From the NCBI GenBank assembly GCA_946811695.1, contig OX328124.1, forward strand, positions 84,128,793-84,192,792: a DNA stretch of 64,000 bases. The letters are read 5' to 3'. A program made the translations under genes and the position numbers. Positions 11,913-23,812 of the stretch are shown here, in pieces (within the stretch, counting starts at the first letter, position 1; each line of letters starts with the position of its first letter). This DNA is from Gonocerus acuteangulatus. Lineage: Eukaryota; Arthropoda; Insecta; Hemiptera; Coreidae. The notes below the pieces were generated by a model. It made no database searches. It was not told the DNA's origin and saw only the letters and a list, made by a program, of their open reading frames with translations.

Positions 11913-12575
11913 CGCAATAAATATCTATAGTTATAGACAAAAATAATCACAGGTTGATTGTTTTTCTCTTTTAAACATTATTGTCCATAGACTACAATGG
12001 CTATTAGCACCCCCTCTATTGTTTTAATAGCAGCGGAAAAACCTAATATACAGGTTGATTCCTAAAGTGAATTTTAAGAGGATTATTATGTTTGTCATCA
12101 ATAATTATTTTAGACCTTCTATGGTCCTGGGTATTCTTTTAGGAATGTTTATCCTGTCATTAAAATATCTGTATACATCGAGGAGGAAAAATAAAACACG
12201 AGGTCTCCACCACAATTATTTAATTGCTATTCAGCTGACCCTTTACTTCAATCTTTGAATAATAAACAAAATTTTGATTTCTAAAACATCAGCACATTAG
12301 GGAAAGAAATAATTAGAATGAAAAGGAAGATTAAGGAAAATATCCATATCATGAAAAAATAGAAAAACATTGGTAATTAATAAAACTTAAATACAACAGA
12401 GGTTATAACTATACAACCACGAGGCCTATGTATTTTGGAACTTTATATCTTTGTATGCTTAGAACCTTATATTTTCCACTAATTACAAATAATGAATTTC
12501 CTACTGTATAAGAATCTTGAAGAAATATATAATATCTACATCGTTTCTTTCGATAAATATTAATTTAAAACTAAA
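11913..12575. other. AT-rich spacer, nothing recognised
   Basis: The 67-codon frame at 12055-12258 has AT-biased hydrophobic content and no recognisable motif. Confidence 0.4.
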
Positions 12576-12611
12576 GTGTCCCAAAATTCGTAGTTAATAA
12601 TAATGGACACT
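12576..12611 (+). mobile_element. Isolated SINE-B tail
   Basis: The word TCGTAGTTAATAATAATGGA and its flanks match the 3' end of SINE-B (compare 39.45 kb). GTGTCC and GGACAC at its ends can pair. Only the tail is present. Confidence 0.5.
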
Positions 12612-12629
12612 AAAATTTAAATAAATAAT

Positions 12630-12683
12630 TTTTTTTTTTTTTCTTTTTTACGGCGCATCGAAAATTCTTGGCCATTAGCGCCG
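12630..12683 (-). mobile_element. Ultra-short SINE-tail retroposon (hairpin unit) with TSD
   Basis: On the minus strand it starts CGGCGCTAATGG, ends GATGCGCCG and continues into poly(A). It is flanked by a perfect 14-bp duplication TTTAAATAAATAAT (12616-12629 and 12684-12697). GGCGC and GCGCC pair as a terminal stem. The whole insert is one hairpin plus tail. Confidence 0.7.
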
Positions 12684-12769
12684 TTTAAATAAATAATAAA
12701 ACTAAAGTACTTTTACAAGAACGTGTTAGGTTTATTTAGACAGATTTAATATGTTTTTTAAAAGGGATT

Positions 12770-12990
12770 GGGCAGCCTTATTTCGGCACCCTAGCCAAAG
12801 AACTTGTTCACGCTATATTAGTATGAAGATCTCTGAGATATTTCAGATGAAAGATGGCTTTCATCAGGAGGACCGTGGCTGTAAATCTCGGCCGAAGAAA
12901 TTTATGTCTAGTTGAAGGAGATTATACACCGCCTCTAGGCGATCTTGGAGTACGCTATCTACTTGGAGAATTCTGTACGTGTAATTCTTT
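12770..12990 (-). other. GC-richer patch with a ~40-codon open stretch
   Basis: On the minus strand a frame beginning near 12990 runs about 40 codons (includes LEAVYNLLQLDINFF) after an AG that could be an acceptor, then meets stops. A GATGAAAG/CTTTCATC hairpin lies at its downstream side. Not recognised; possibly a decayed retroelement. Confidence 0.2.
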
Positions 12991-13065
12991 TTTATTTTTT
13001 AAACTAATTAATTATTATTTTGTATGAATTTTTGGGGTTGCTTAATTTAATTTTATTAAGTAAAA

Positions 13066-13330
13066 ATGGCCAGAAAATTTATTTTTCCTATTAAGTCGTG
13101 TTTAAAGTATTCCATGGTTTTTGAATTGGCATTTTCTTAACATTTTCCTCAAATCTTCATCGATCCTCCCTAAATATATGTATGTGATTTTTTCAACACG
13201 ATAGCGGCGATTTTTTTTTTCTTTTTACTATGAAGGGTGGTATCTAGCATACACATCACAAACGATTGGACGAGTTAGTTAACCAGCATTATTGCTCCAT
13301 GCAGGGGGTTTACGACGGACGACAACTATT
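13066..13330 (-). mobile_element. Decayed 3' part of a DINE-like element
   Basis: The reverse complement contains the TTAACTAACTCGTCCAATCG-type block, CGCTATCGTGTTG, a shrunken TA tract and AGGGAGGATCGATGAAGAT, in the order seen at the 3' ends of the copies at 1.9 and 11.8 kb. The terminal hairpin is no longer clear. Confidence 0.55.
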
Positions 13331-13369
13331 ATAAAGCCACAAACGAAACTTTTATTATATTTCTAAAAC

Positions 13370-13520
13370 ATTTGCAAATACGCGTGTACTCCGTCCCATA
13401 GGTCGTAGGTTCGATTTTCTCTAGGGAGATGGTTTTTCTTTCGAAAATAGAAAAGGTATCAGCACAATCTTGGCTAGGGCGGTAATTTGGAGATATTCCA
13501 ATAATAGTTGTCATATATAA
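13370..13520 (+). mobile_element. 5'-truncated SINE-B
   Basis: GTAGGTTCGATTTT (B-box region), then TTTTCTTTCGAAAATAGAAAA and CTTGGCTAGGGCGGTAA follow the SINE-B order. The head and tail are missing. Confidence 0.55.
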
Positions 13521-14195
13521 TTGAATAAAGAAGACGATGTGTTGAACGGCTTATGACAATGAACTTTATCGGCTCATTAGGAAAGGGAACTTACACAGGA
13601 ACCAAATTAATTATTAGCCGTAAGAACCATTATTTTTAATTCCTTATAATTCGGTGGATATCTAGCCCAATTAATGAGTATCATTTGTTGTAAAAAAAGA
13701 AAAACAAAAACATTTAAATTGGACTATTAGGTGTTTGGATTCATTCCGAAACAAAATTAATAAGGAAGCAATCAGGGAATTGTTGGGATTCGGCTGAATA
13801 ATAACCATCAGATTTCCGTAAAAATCTACAAATAGAACGTTTCGGTAAGCTCTTTGGTGGCCTTAAAAGGCCAAAAAACAGAAATGAATATACAGAATTA
13901 CTTCAGAGAATCATTAAAAACAATATCTTAGATCGACACATAAACATCCCTTATAACACTTTTCTGTTTCTAATAAGTAAATAGAAATTATAAAAAGCAG
14001 ATTTTTTCATAGAACTTAGTCAAGATTATGGACAAATTATCAAAACAACAGGTAAAACTACGCATGTACATATAAACGAAGAAATATTAATTTGTTTAAT
14101 CTTTAATAATATCCAAGACTAACATAGAAGATGGATATCTAACATACTATACATAGAAGATGGAAAATCTTAATGTTCTTTCTTAGCCAAATCAC
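13521..14195. other. AT-rich spacer, nothing recognised
   Basis: No island of raised GC and no repeat termini seen. Confidence 0.4.
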
Positions 14196-14206
14196 TACAA
14201 TTCCCT

Positions 14207-14235
14207 GGCTGTTTAACACCTCGACGGCTGACTGC

Positions 14236-14268
<33 letters not shown>
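14207..14268 (+). mobile_element. SINE-C tail unit with long poly(A)
   Basis: GGCTGTTTAACACCTCGACG, then GCTGACTGCC and about 30 A, aligns with the SINE-C terminal hairpin (GGCGCTAATGACC...GATGCGCC). No clear TSD. Confidence 0.45.
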
Positions 14269-14270
<2 letters not shown>

Positions 14271-14564
14271 TAAAATAAAAATCAATAGAGCCAGCTGTTT
14301 TCTAAAAATATAAATGCGCAACACTGTTTGTGTGGATATTTTAATTAATTCATTTATTTACGAGCACTCGCAACGAAGGCGACTATGTGGATATTGTAAG
14401 CGCATTCTTCAGGAATTCGGTTAAACTAACCACCTTTCTGATTACGTACGGTTACGTAAAAATTGCTCCAAACATTCTGAAGCTAATATAAATCCAGATT
14501 TCTTCTACAAGCGGTTTAGAAAGATTTCCATAAACGGGAATGTCGGTACGAATTTTTAACCCTG

Positions 14565-14825
14565 TCAAAGGACACTGTTGGACATTTCTAAGAGACAAGT
14601 GTCGGTGTTGGTAAATGGAGTGTGGTGTAATGATACAGGACATAAGTGGCTGAAGGAGGATGGTGTCTGGATTGATGGGAGCCCATAAAGAATCCCAGGA
14701 CCAGATACTATCTCAGTATCCCCTATTAGCTGTTTAGTCTCTTCCGTCTCGACATTTCTAGTGGCTTCTGTCTTGTCTTTTTTTTTCTGCTTCTCCGGTT
14801 TCGTGGCCTCCATTTCATTAGGCAT
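14565..14825 (-). CDS. Hypothetical 86-codon frame, lysine/glutamate-rich start
   Basis: An ATG-started frame with a charged N-terminal half (MPNEMEATKPEKQKKKDKTE) and a Ser/Pro/Thr-rich second half. Composition is less AT-driven than the surroundings, so it may be a true exon or part of a retroelement ORF. No domain recognised, no clear splice sites fixed. Confidence 0.25.
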   Translation of the reverse strand: MPNEMEATKPEKQKKKDKTEATRNVETEETKQLIGDTEIVSGPGILYGLPSIQTPSSFSHLCPVSLHHTPFTNTDTCLLEMSNSVL

Positions 14826-15830
14826 ACTCCACCAGGTAGCCGGGATCTATCTACTCGACTCTGCTACTCACTAGATTTCTCCCTAAGTTTTTTTTTTACC
14901 CATATAATTTCTATATTTGTTTTCCCCCCTAAAAAATGAAAATTGAAAGCTTTGATAACGGAACACAACATTTCTTGTCAAACAGTGTAACAGAAAGGCA
15001 CTTATAATTCACAGAAATGATATAACAAAACTCTTAGACGTTCAACCGATCTAAACTAATAAGAAGTTAAAGAATAGTTAATAGATTCAGTTAGGAAAAA
15101 AACGCCAGAATATCAGAAAAATCTATATTACAAACGTTTCGGGATGCTCTTGGGCAGCCTTCCTTAGCAACGAATCCCGGAGGATGAATAAAGACCAAAG
15201 AAACCTGTTAATTGACCATGGTGAAAATATAGTATCTTTATATAAATATAGAAACTTTATATGCCTAAAATAATGTATTGAACGAAAATCGGCATGATCG
15301 ACTTCTGTCAAATGACATTCTCTGTATTTTATGTAAAAAAAAGTATTAATAAAACATTAAAAAAAAAAAATGTCACCTTACTGTATATGCTAATCATTGA
15401 CTGAATACTTAAATCACAGCATAGGCGTTGTCATTACATTATCAAAATGAACAATAAAAGTAATTTTAAATAGCGTGCTTTCTTAAACGATTTTTGTTGG
15501 GAAAGCAAATAAGTTAATATTAACTGTCTTTAGGTAAAGAACTGTAAAGCTGATAACAAAATAAGCCTGCCCCTTGGAGATGCCTAATTTAAGAGTAAAC
15601 GAATATTTAATATAGTTTTCCAAAAAAAAAAGTACCTTAAAAAAAGTAATTATATTTATTATTATTATTTCTTTTGACTTATTAAAATTTTGTTTATTCT
15701 ATTTTTTTATAAATAATAATATATGTTCTTTTATAAATTACTTTATATACATATATTTTTTATTTTGTTTACCTGTTTTATAGTTTCTCAAGCGGAAGGT
15801 CTATTTAGCTTCGATCACAGATAGACACTT
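14826..15830. other. AT-rich spacer, nothing recognised
   Basis: Homopolymer runs and AT-rich sequence only. Confidence 0.4.
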
Positions 15831-15868
15831 CACATGTCACATGTCACATGTCACATGTCACACATGTC
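15831..15868 (+). repeat. (CACATGT)n minisatellite
   Basis: About five copies of CACATGT, four in direct tandem and one after a CA interruption. Confidence 0.85.
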
Positions 15869-15937
15869 ATACATTCAAATGTCATGCCGAGTTATGAGAT
15901 TCTTTAGGTATACAGTCAGCATTGTTTTTATTAGAAA

Positions 15938-16959
15938 CTAGCTGTTGCCCGGCGTGCCATGCTACACCTACTTTCTGCATATAGAAAAGCCTAAATAAAT
16001 TAGAAACCAAATAAGTAGTCTTAAAATCTAATAACACGAATCTGTAGCTGTTTCGAACCCGTGACCTCCCAACTGTGAGTCCTAGACGACTTTGACCTAA
16101 TCTATAACACCCCCCTTATCAAGACATAAATGTATGCCAAGTTTGGTAAAAATCGGTCTAAGGTGTGGAATTTTTATTAAAAAAAAAAAAAAAAACATAC
16201 AGACAGCAGCTGGTAGAAGTTTTTGACCTGAACTATGACAATCCCCTGACCAATCTGTGTGCCCAGTTTGATCAAAATCTGTCAAACGGTGTGGGTTTGT
16301 ATAAAGAACAAACATACAGAAGACAGATGGAAGCCGTTTTGACCTAGCCTATGGCAATCGCCGTATCAAGATCTACCTGTGTTCCAACTTAGGTCAAAAT
16401 CGGTCGAACAGTGTGGATTTTTATAGGGAACAAACATACAGACAGACAGCTGGTACAGGTTTTTGACGTAGCCTGCCGCACTCTCCAGATTAAGATCTAC
16501 ATGTGTACCGAGTTTAGTCAAAATCGGACGAACAGTGTGGATTTGTATAAGGGACAAACATACAGACAGACAGCTATAAGACGTTTTTGACTTAGCATAC
16601 GACACTCCCCAGATTAAGATCTACATGTGTACCGAGTTTAGTCAAAACCGGACGAACGGTGTGGATTTGTATAAGGGACAAACATACAGACAGACAGCTA
16701 TAAGACGTTTTTGACTTAGCCTACGACACTCCCCAAATTAAGATCCACATATGTACCGAGTTTAGTCAAAATCGGAGGAACGGTGTGGATTTGTATAAGG
16801 GACAAACATACAGACAGACAGCTGGTAGATTTTTTGACCTAGCCTAGGAGATTTCTCGTATCAAGACCTATCATTATTCCAAGTTTGGTCAAAATCGGTC
16901 AAACGGTGTGGATTTGTATACGGAACAAACAAATAAACAGAAAAACAGACAGACACGTG

Positions 16960-17045
<86 letters not shown>
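15938..17045 (+). mobile_element. Interspersed repeat with ~124-bp tandem core and (TA)n end
   Basis: The head is ACTAGCTGTTGCCCGGCGTG. After about 150 bp come seven degenerate units, with GACYTAGCCTA-type words at about 16090, 16225, 16340, 16465, 16589, 16713 and 16836 (spacing ~124 in the younger units). Each contains TTTAGTCAAAATCGG-like and GGTGTGGATTTGTATAAGG-like boxes and ends in ACAGACAGACAG. The last unit runs into CACGTGATT and a long (TA)n (about 16961-17043). A two-unit copy lies at 30.5 kb on the minus strand. Frames inside are shadows of the tandem units. I do not know its class; heads with GCTGTTGCCCG are common in invertebrate repeats. Confidence 0.7.
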
Positions 17046-17046
<1 letters not shown>

Positions 17047-20000
17047 TAGATTTAAGAAAATATTTACACTAATATTTAAATTGTCTGTCTTAATATCAAT
17101 GTATAATATAATGTATAATATAATATTCTCTTATATTCATAAGAGAGCTACTGCTTGAGGATTTCAGTAACTTTTTCTGGTTTTGTTGACATGTATGTGA
17201 ATACTGGTCAAAGAAAATAGAGGGTACACAAAAAGGACATATTCCTACAAATGTAATACTCAATTTTTGACAGTAAGTTGCGTTAATTGATCATACTTTC
17301 TTCTCTATATCAAAAATGTTTGTGAAATCTTCTTGGATTATACGATGCAGCCCAGAAATACGAGTTTGAGATCAATATTGTATTTCTGAGACTCTCTTGT
17401 TATTTATTCTCATGAAATTTATATGGAGAAATTCGTGAAGAAATAAGAGAAAGCAGCACGAATAGACTGATAAAAACAATTAAAAATCCCTTCATGTTTA
17501 TTGACGTCACTTCCATCCACCGAGGTACCGTTGCATAGGATAGGAACAAAAGAATGGCACTCTATGGACAGCGAAAACAAACGGGTCTACGCTACTCCCT
17601 GCCAGAATTGCACTATGAATTATTCAGCGTTTCGAACAACTCCCTTGATGTTCTCTTATCAATGAGGAAGTGTTGTCAACATTCTTGGTCACAATTTAGA
17701 ACCGTTTGGTAAAAACATGTGTTCAGCAAGTTAAATCGACAGCCATTTTGGTATGTCAGGAAATCCGAGCTAAGTGTATTAAGAACGATTTAGCAACGTA
17801 GGTGATTGGCTTTCTCAAGATTCATTTCTTAATTAAAATAAATAAATTACAGTATACTCAGATTTGTGAAATCTGAATCGGAAGGTGAATGAAATTTCGA
17901 TTCAGATGTTAAAATTAATGTGGTGCTTCTTGAGAGGAATATGCTGATGAATTCAAAGGCTTACAGCCTCAACTTGCAGCAGAACCTTCCACTAGCCACG
18001 CTAAGACCGGCCAAAAATTGAAGATGGTGGAGATATGTCAGCTGATCACCTGAACGATTGTTTCGGGCAGCTGAAATGTCGGCGAATGAAATCGGCGGCG
18101 ATCTAAGCTAGGATGCCCAAATGATCAGCATTAAGGTGTTAAAGACTAGATTCTTAGAGACTAGGATAGCGGAAATACATTCTAGGTATTTTTAAGACAG
18201 CTTGATTATTTGTTCAAATCCTTTTTAGGACAATTGGTAACAATATAAGTTTGGATCCCTCAGCAATGATCATTAGGTTCAATCTTGTCTGCTTTGATTT
18301 TAAATAGAGACGAAGTTTCGAAATTGTATTTATCTAATCTGTTTCTTCGTTTAAAACCTTCGTTCGAAGAACAAACATTTGTGACATGTTTAGGTTAGTG
18401 GTGCCTTTGTGTCATTTGATTCACACAATAAGAAGAACTAACGTCATTAAAAACGTGAACTGACCTTTACTGACTGGTCATAATCGCACAGGAACCCAAG
18501 CCAAGAAGGTTTTCTCGCAAGCTAAGAATCGGCCATAATTAATGTAACACAGATATTACATTAAAAAAATTAATCAGTTGCGGCTGATATTCGGCATTCC
18601 ATATGAGTTGACATATAAACTATCTGTAGGCAGCCGTCATCTTGATAGTCTGACACATTTGGAAAGAGTAACGTGTATGACAACTTACAAAAGTCACTTA
18701 CAAACTGTGGCAAATGGTTAAATAATCATAAGTAATCCATTTAAACTTTTCTTTCAATTCAAAGAAGAATTTTTTACAATACATTTAATTAAACGTTTAT
18801 TAAATACATATTTGTAATTCATTTTTTTATGCATTAATTGATATTCTATTTATATATTTAATATTCTTCTTTTCTTTTCTATCTACACTGACATTAGATC
18901 TCAATACTCACCTGTTTATAGCAGCGCCTACATCAAAAGAGAGGATTTTAATGCTTTTAACCATAGAAGCGGAGTATTAACAATTAATAAATAAAGTTGT
19001 GAAATTCCAGGAAAAATAAATTAGGATACCTAAGCGATTAGGATTCTTGGTCTTCTTTGATTTCGTAAGAAGACAGGTTCGAAATTATCTTTCGCTTTTT
19101 TGGGGTTTTGATTGCTCAGAGTCAGTGCTGCTGTGTGTTTAAAATGAAGAGGAAAATAGGTTGCCTGGTGAGCATTAAGCTATGTTTTGTCTTTCACATT
19201 GGTTACTATGTAAGGATAATATTTTGACATTGCGCTCAGATTTTTATGGTTCCCTGTTTGTTTGCTTAAAATAGGTTTTAGAAGAGTGACTTAGGTGACA
19301 TTTTGTTAAATTTAGCATAGTACAGTGCAATGAAACTTTGTAAAAGATGTGAAATTGATTTAAAAAGAAGATGACTGTCGCTTTTGGGGTCGAGGCTTAC
19401 CTAAATAATTCTTCATCTGCTGGGCTCCAGATGATTGAGAAAGAGAATATCATTCTATTCAAATGAGACGAAAAGAGAAACAAGGGAGAGACAATGAGTC
19501 GTTTCAAGTCTTAGGAAATAGAGTAAGTGGTTTAATCACTTGGAACAGAAAAATAGCCCTCTATTTCTGTTATAAGTTGGTTTGGCCTTTGTCAAACACT
19601 GCTGATTTTATCTTCTTTACGTTCCACTAAGGTAGTTTTGTTTGTGGATAGTGATGGAGTAATTTTATTACAAAATACCATTTATTTTGAATCTTTTCAT
19701 TAAATGGCAAATTATGTCTACATTTATTAAGGCACCAATGGTATGCTTTCATAATTTTCTTCTTTCAGCCACGTTCCATTACTCTATATTTATGTTTATG
19801 CTCTTAAAGGTAGTAAAGGATGCAAAATATGTAGTGAGATTTTAATAAACAGAGGAATGTTTTAATTTTGATATTCTTCTGCCTGCTCAAGAAAAATTCT
19901 TTAAATATTGAGGCACTTTTTATTTTGATATAATTTAATGAAGGCTTGCCATGACAAAATGATCCGCAGATAATGGTTGCAGGGGAGTGAGGATTGAAAG

Positions 20001-20141
20001 TAGGTAGAATCTGCCTATTTTAAAAGATTGTCCGGCGGTAAGTGGATTCGTTTGTTTGTGGCATTTTTGGGCGAAAGAACCCCACGGTCGTCATCGCCCT
20101 ACCGTGCAGATAGCTACACAAATTACTCACCGCATGCTCAC
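17046..20141. other. 3.1-kb spacer with no supported feature
   Basis: No long frame, no TIR pair and no SINE found. A weak run of codons at about 18470-18740 (LTGHNRTG..., QLRLIFGIPYEL) could be an old non-LTR remnant but is too degraded to call. Confidence 0.35.
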
Positions 20142-20181
<40 letters not shown>

Positions 20182-20315
20182 CTGGTACTCTTTTATTTCC
20201 TAATTTTTTTCCCTTTATTCTATTTTTTTAGCCATTTGTCTTTTCTATTTTTAGCTTCTTTTTTTTTTTTTTCCTTAATTTTTTTTTTTAACCATCAAAC
20301 CCGGTACTTTTTTTC

Positions 20316-20370
<55 letters not shown>

Positions 20371-20372
20371 CT
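20142..20372 (+). repeat. T-rich low-complexity tract
   Basis: Long uninterrupted T runs (35 or more) separated by short mixed pyrimidine segments. The open frames across it are artefacts of TTT codons. Confidence 0.85.
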
Positions 20373-20820
20373 CCCTTTTTTTTCCCCACCTTTCTCCGGC
20401 ACTTTTAGTCTCTTTACCTGAACATTCATTCATATTATTGCTTTATTAATCTAAAACTAAGTTAACAGGAAATAAATGAATCTAAAATTAAAAATATACA
20501 CTAACTAAGTCTTAATAGCTAAAAAAAAAAAAAAAACCTAAGGTAACACAAAATATCACAGAAATGAGTTAAGAGGTAACAAATGTATCACAAGGAGAAA
20601 ACAGTTGGTTCTCCGAAAGAAAAAAAACAAAAAAAACAAAAAAACAAAAAAAAAAAAAAAAAAAAACTAAGGATAGATAAATAGGTAGAAAAGTAAAACA
20701 AATAAATAGAGATAAAAAGACACCAAGAATGATAAAATAAATAACTGGAACTTATATATACCTATCATTCAAGGATTTGAACTAAATAAACACATATACC
20801 TGAACAATCACAGTTATTAT

Positions 20821-21102
20821 ATGAGACGATTAAGTCCAGTTATTTTTAAAAATTTGAGCACCTTATCAACTGCTGCTGAATTATTACCTAGTGCCTCCTC
20901 CATCTTTCTGGGTATTTCAAGCCGTCTTAGCACCATTGTATATTTGCGGCATTCAAGTGGATTCACTTACAGGGTTAGTAATAAGCCGGACTCCAGAGGG
21001 AGTACTTGGGAACGAGAGGACTTCCTTGCAAGTAGTGCCCCTGAAGAGGTGCGAAGAAAAGACGCACGAAACATGTCGGGCCCAATAAATAAAGCAGTAT
21101 AA
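20821..21102 (+). mobile_element. Unclassified element containing a hammerhead-like motif
   Basis: A locally GC-richer block whose 3' part is the hammerhead-like sequence at 21037-21081, followed by AATAAATAAAGCAG. Two overlapping frames (65 and 93 codons) span it but look non-coding. Hammerheads of this compact type are known in Penelope-like elements and retrozymes, which makes one of these a plausible origin. Element borders are not defined. Confidence 0.35.
21037..21081 (+). ncRNA. Type I hammerhead ribozyme-like motif
   Basis: In order: GCCC (stem I, 5' strand), CTGAAGA (core CUGANGA), one extra G, GTGCG...CGCAC (stem II, 5 bp), GAAA (21068-21071), then CATG, TC and GGGC (stem I, 3' strand). 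GCCC pairs fully with GGGC. Stem III would be only A15.1-U16.1 plus C-G, but ACATGT is self-complementary, as in hammerheads thought to act as dimers. Predicted cleavage is after C21077. The extra G before stem II departs from the strict consensus. Activity is not shown. Confidence 0.5.
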
Positions 21103-21187
21103 AAAAAGGGAAGACTGCTTTAATGACCCCATGCCTACTAGGATAAAAAAGAATTTGGATATTTTGGGTCATATATAAGAATAAATA

Positions 21188-21190
<3 letters not shown>

Positions 21191-21239
<49 letters not shown>

Positions 21240-21336
21240 TTTAACGGTAATCATTTTCGGTTAGGTAGGATCGATGAAGAGTTTTCAAATATTTTTTCAT
21301 GAGTGCAACCTCAACAGCTACATGCCTTTAGCATGT
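21191..21336 (+). mobile_element. 3' end of a DINE-like element with a third hairpin type
   Basis: (TA)n, then TTTTAACGGTAATCATTTTC, TAGGTAGGATCGATGAAGA, CATGAGTGCAACCTCAA, as in the other DINE 3' ends. The terminal hairpin is TACATGC...GCATGTA (loop CTTTA), different in sequence from the TTCCT/AGGAA of subfamily 1, and the end reads ACAAAA. The 5' part is absent here. Confidence 0.6.
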
Positions 21337-21345
21337 ACAAAAACC

Positions 21346-22917
21346 AATCGTACATTTTTGTAGCGCAAGGAAAACAAACACCTTAATAAGAAAGCTAGTT
21401 AGCCTGCTATTGAAATAAAGACCTGCAGCTATTCGCCCGAAGCTGTTTACGTGATGCGGTTGCAAACCTCTCCTCCACGAATACTTGGGATTTTATTGTT
21501 TCCTATGAAGTGCTACGAGCTGCCATGCTCGTAAATTATATATAACTCTTGTCTTTATGTCTTCAACTACTAGCTTTCTTGGCAATCATTCCAAGCTTTA
21601 TATTTACACCTGATTCTAATATTTAAAACTCAACACATTATAGGTTGTAATTCTAATTAAATGAATTCATAACATTTAATTTTAACCTTAGTGGATCCGC
21701 TATACTATGAGTAGTATAGCGTAGTAGTTCTTTGTTTTTATAATCAGTAAGAGCATGTATTTTTAATTTTGAAGTTTATTGTTGTTAAATTTAATATTTT
21801 TGATGAATCAAAAATGATTTTACAAAAAAAAAAATATATTTTTTAGTACATATTTCTTCTGTTTAAATGGACCAGTCTAGTAAAAAAAATCATTATATGT
21901 TATTCAACATTCATAATTGTTGTATTTCGTATTATCACAACTCTATAATGGGACAGGAGTTGATAAAAGGGCATAGCGCTTATGTTAAATAAAATTATGT
22001 TAATAAAGTGACTATTTTCGTTTCTGATGATTTTAATATTTACTTCATTTTACAAGCTCAATATAGCAGCAAGATGCAGTGATTAATGTGTTTCAGGTAT
22101 CAATACGTTTAGAAAAAACGAAAAATGTATACCAAAATAGTGTAAGTTAATACCATGGACGTTATCATTATTTGAGCTCCATTTTTACCTCTTCAAACAA
22201 ACTTTTTTCCCTGAATGCCAAGTATTTTGTAGCAATATTATATATTATGTATAGAAATACATAATGCTGAAGATATTATAATATTTGTTATTGTGGAAGG
22301 TAGTTCAGTTGATGGATCAAAACCAATTGAAAATAAAAACCACCATTAATGATTTTATTCGTAAAGATTGTAAAGACGGATAATTAAATTCTCTTAATGG
22401 ACAACAATTTTCAAAAGGACAATAAGATCAGTGGCAGTAAAAAGAGGTAGGGGGGTATTTTTTGGTAGGATTTCCTTACCCTTTTAAGAGGATAAGTGGA
22501 AGAGAAATAAAAAGGGCCATTAAGGAAACACATGAAATCCTAAAAGATCTCCTTTCAAACGACATGCAACGAAAGCAAAACCAAAAATAAGAATGAATTA
22601 CCTTCAGACTGACAGGATAAGAAGTTAAAAAAAAAAAAAAGAAAAAAGCCAAGAGCAGTCCTGGAGGGGTTATGATTTTTTTTGTTTCCCACATTTCCGA
22701 GTGAAGTGGTGCGGTTTCATACTCAGACGCAGAGAGCATTCTCACGGGATCCTCTATCTCTCACGGTCACATTGTTTAGAACTGCTAAACTACATACGAA
22801 ACTAAATAACACATCATAACATATCAACATAAACTACAATAAAACAATAAAGCAATTACATTCTCATGTTATTGAATAATTCCTGCTATTAAATTAGTTT
22901 TCTTGGCACACACACAC
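21346..22917. other. AT-rich spacer, nothing recognised
   Basis: One 89-codon minus frame (22476-22745) carries no motif. No repeat termini found. Confidence 0.4.

Positions 22918-22974
<57 letters not shown>
22918..22974 (+). repeat. (TA)n microsatellite with CA flank
   Basis: A CACACACAC stretch at about 22907-22917 leads into about 28 TA units. Confidence 0.95.
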
Positions 22975-22976
<2 letters not shown>

Positions 22977-23765
22977 GACCTATTATAAAAAAAAAAAAAA
23001 ACTTGTAGGAGTTGAAACCGAGCATATTCATCAGCAACAAAGGACTTTAAAACACCATATTTACATTTCTTCGTCATATTTGATATTTAAATATAAATGT
23101 ATCATATCTAATTCATAAAACTTCTTTTTTTTTTAGTTAAAAACAACAACAACAATACATTTGAGTAAGCAGGTAACTTTTTTATGTATTTATGTTTCTC
23201 GCATCTAAAGCGGTTCAACAACAGGATGGTCTAATAACCAAAATGTATAAAAGTAAAACAAAAAACATAAATATAATGAATGAAATAATATTTTTTTTTT
23301 TTTGTACATACATGATTTATACTCAATTAAATGGACGCTTTATTAGGTCTCCTTCTCTTGGTTTTCAGATTCATTATTCACGGTGTTATTCAATGCTATG
23401 TCTTTCCAAATAAAAAAAAAAAAAAATGGCTACCAGGGCTGCATTTTAATTGTGTGTGCAAGGTACCCCCTCCTTTCTATAGTCTAAAATTAAGGAAATG
23501 TTGGCATATTAACACAATCTAAGACTTTGTAGCACCAGTACCCTTCATATTATAATCTTGCATGATTTCTTTCTTACATTTCGTACTCATTAGTTGTCCC
23601 TCGTATGATCAATTAATAAATTTCTACAGGACAACTTATAGTTTCGAAGGTACTTTGTACATTGACAACAAAATATACGGGATTTCTAATATTTAAAATC
23701 ATATCAAGTATAAGTTTCATAAGGAAACACGCTGAGTTACGTAGCACCTGAGAGTCGGACGTTTT
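22975..23765. other. AT-rich spacer with A/T homopolymers
   Basis: No supported gene; frames here cross T or A runs. Confidence 0.4.
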
Positions 23766-23812
23766 CAGTGGTCCCTAAACATTTTGTCTCCTGGACCCTT
23801 TCTCACCGTCCA
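23766..23812 (+). mobile_element. Possible hAT-type transposon terminus
   Basis: CAGTGGTCCCTAAACATTTT followed by CTCCTGGACCC resembles ends of many hAT elements (CAGTGGTTCCCAAACTTTTT-type). No matching right end was found downstream. Confidence 0.3.

Noticed and set aside
16165..16605. Frames inside the 16-kb array (both strands)
   Set aside because: They repeat with the 124-bp tandem units and carry no protein motif.
18470..18740. Non-LTR RNase H tail fossil
   Set aside because: Only loose similarity (LTGHNRTG), no C..C box and several frames needed; below the evidence needed for a feature.
20056..20421. 121-codon phenylalanine-rich frame
   Set aside because: It is produced by poly(T) runs and has no other content.
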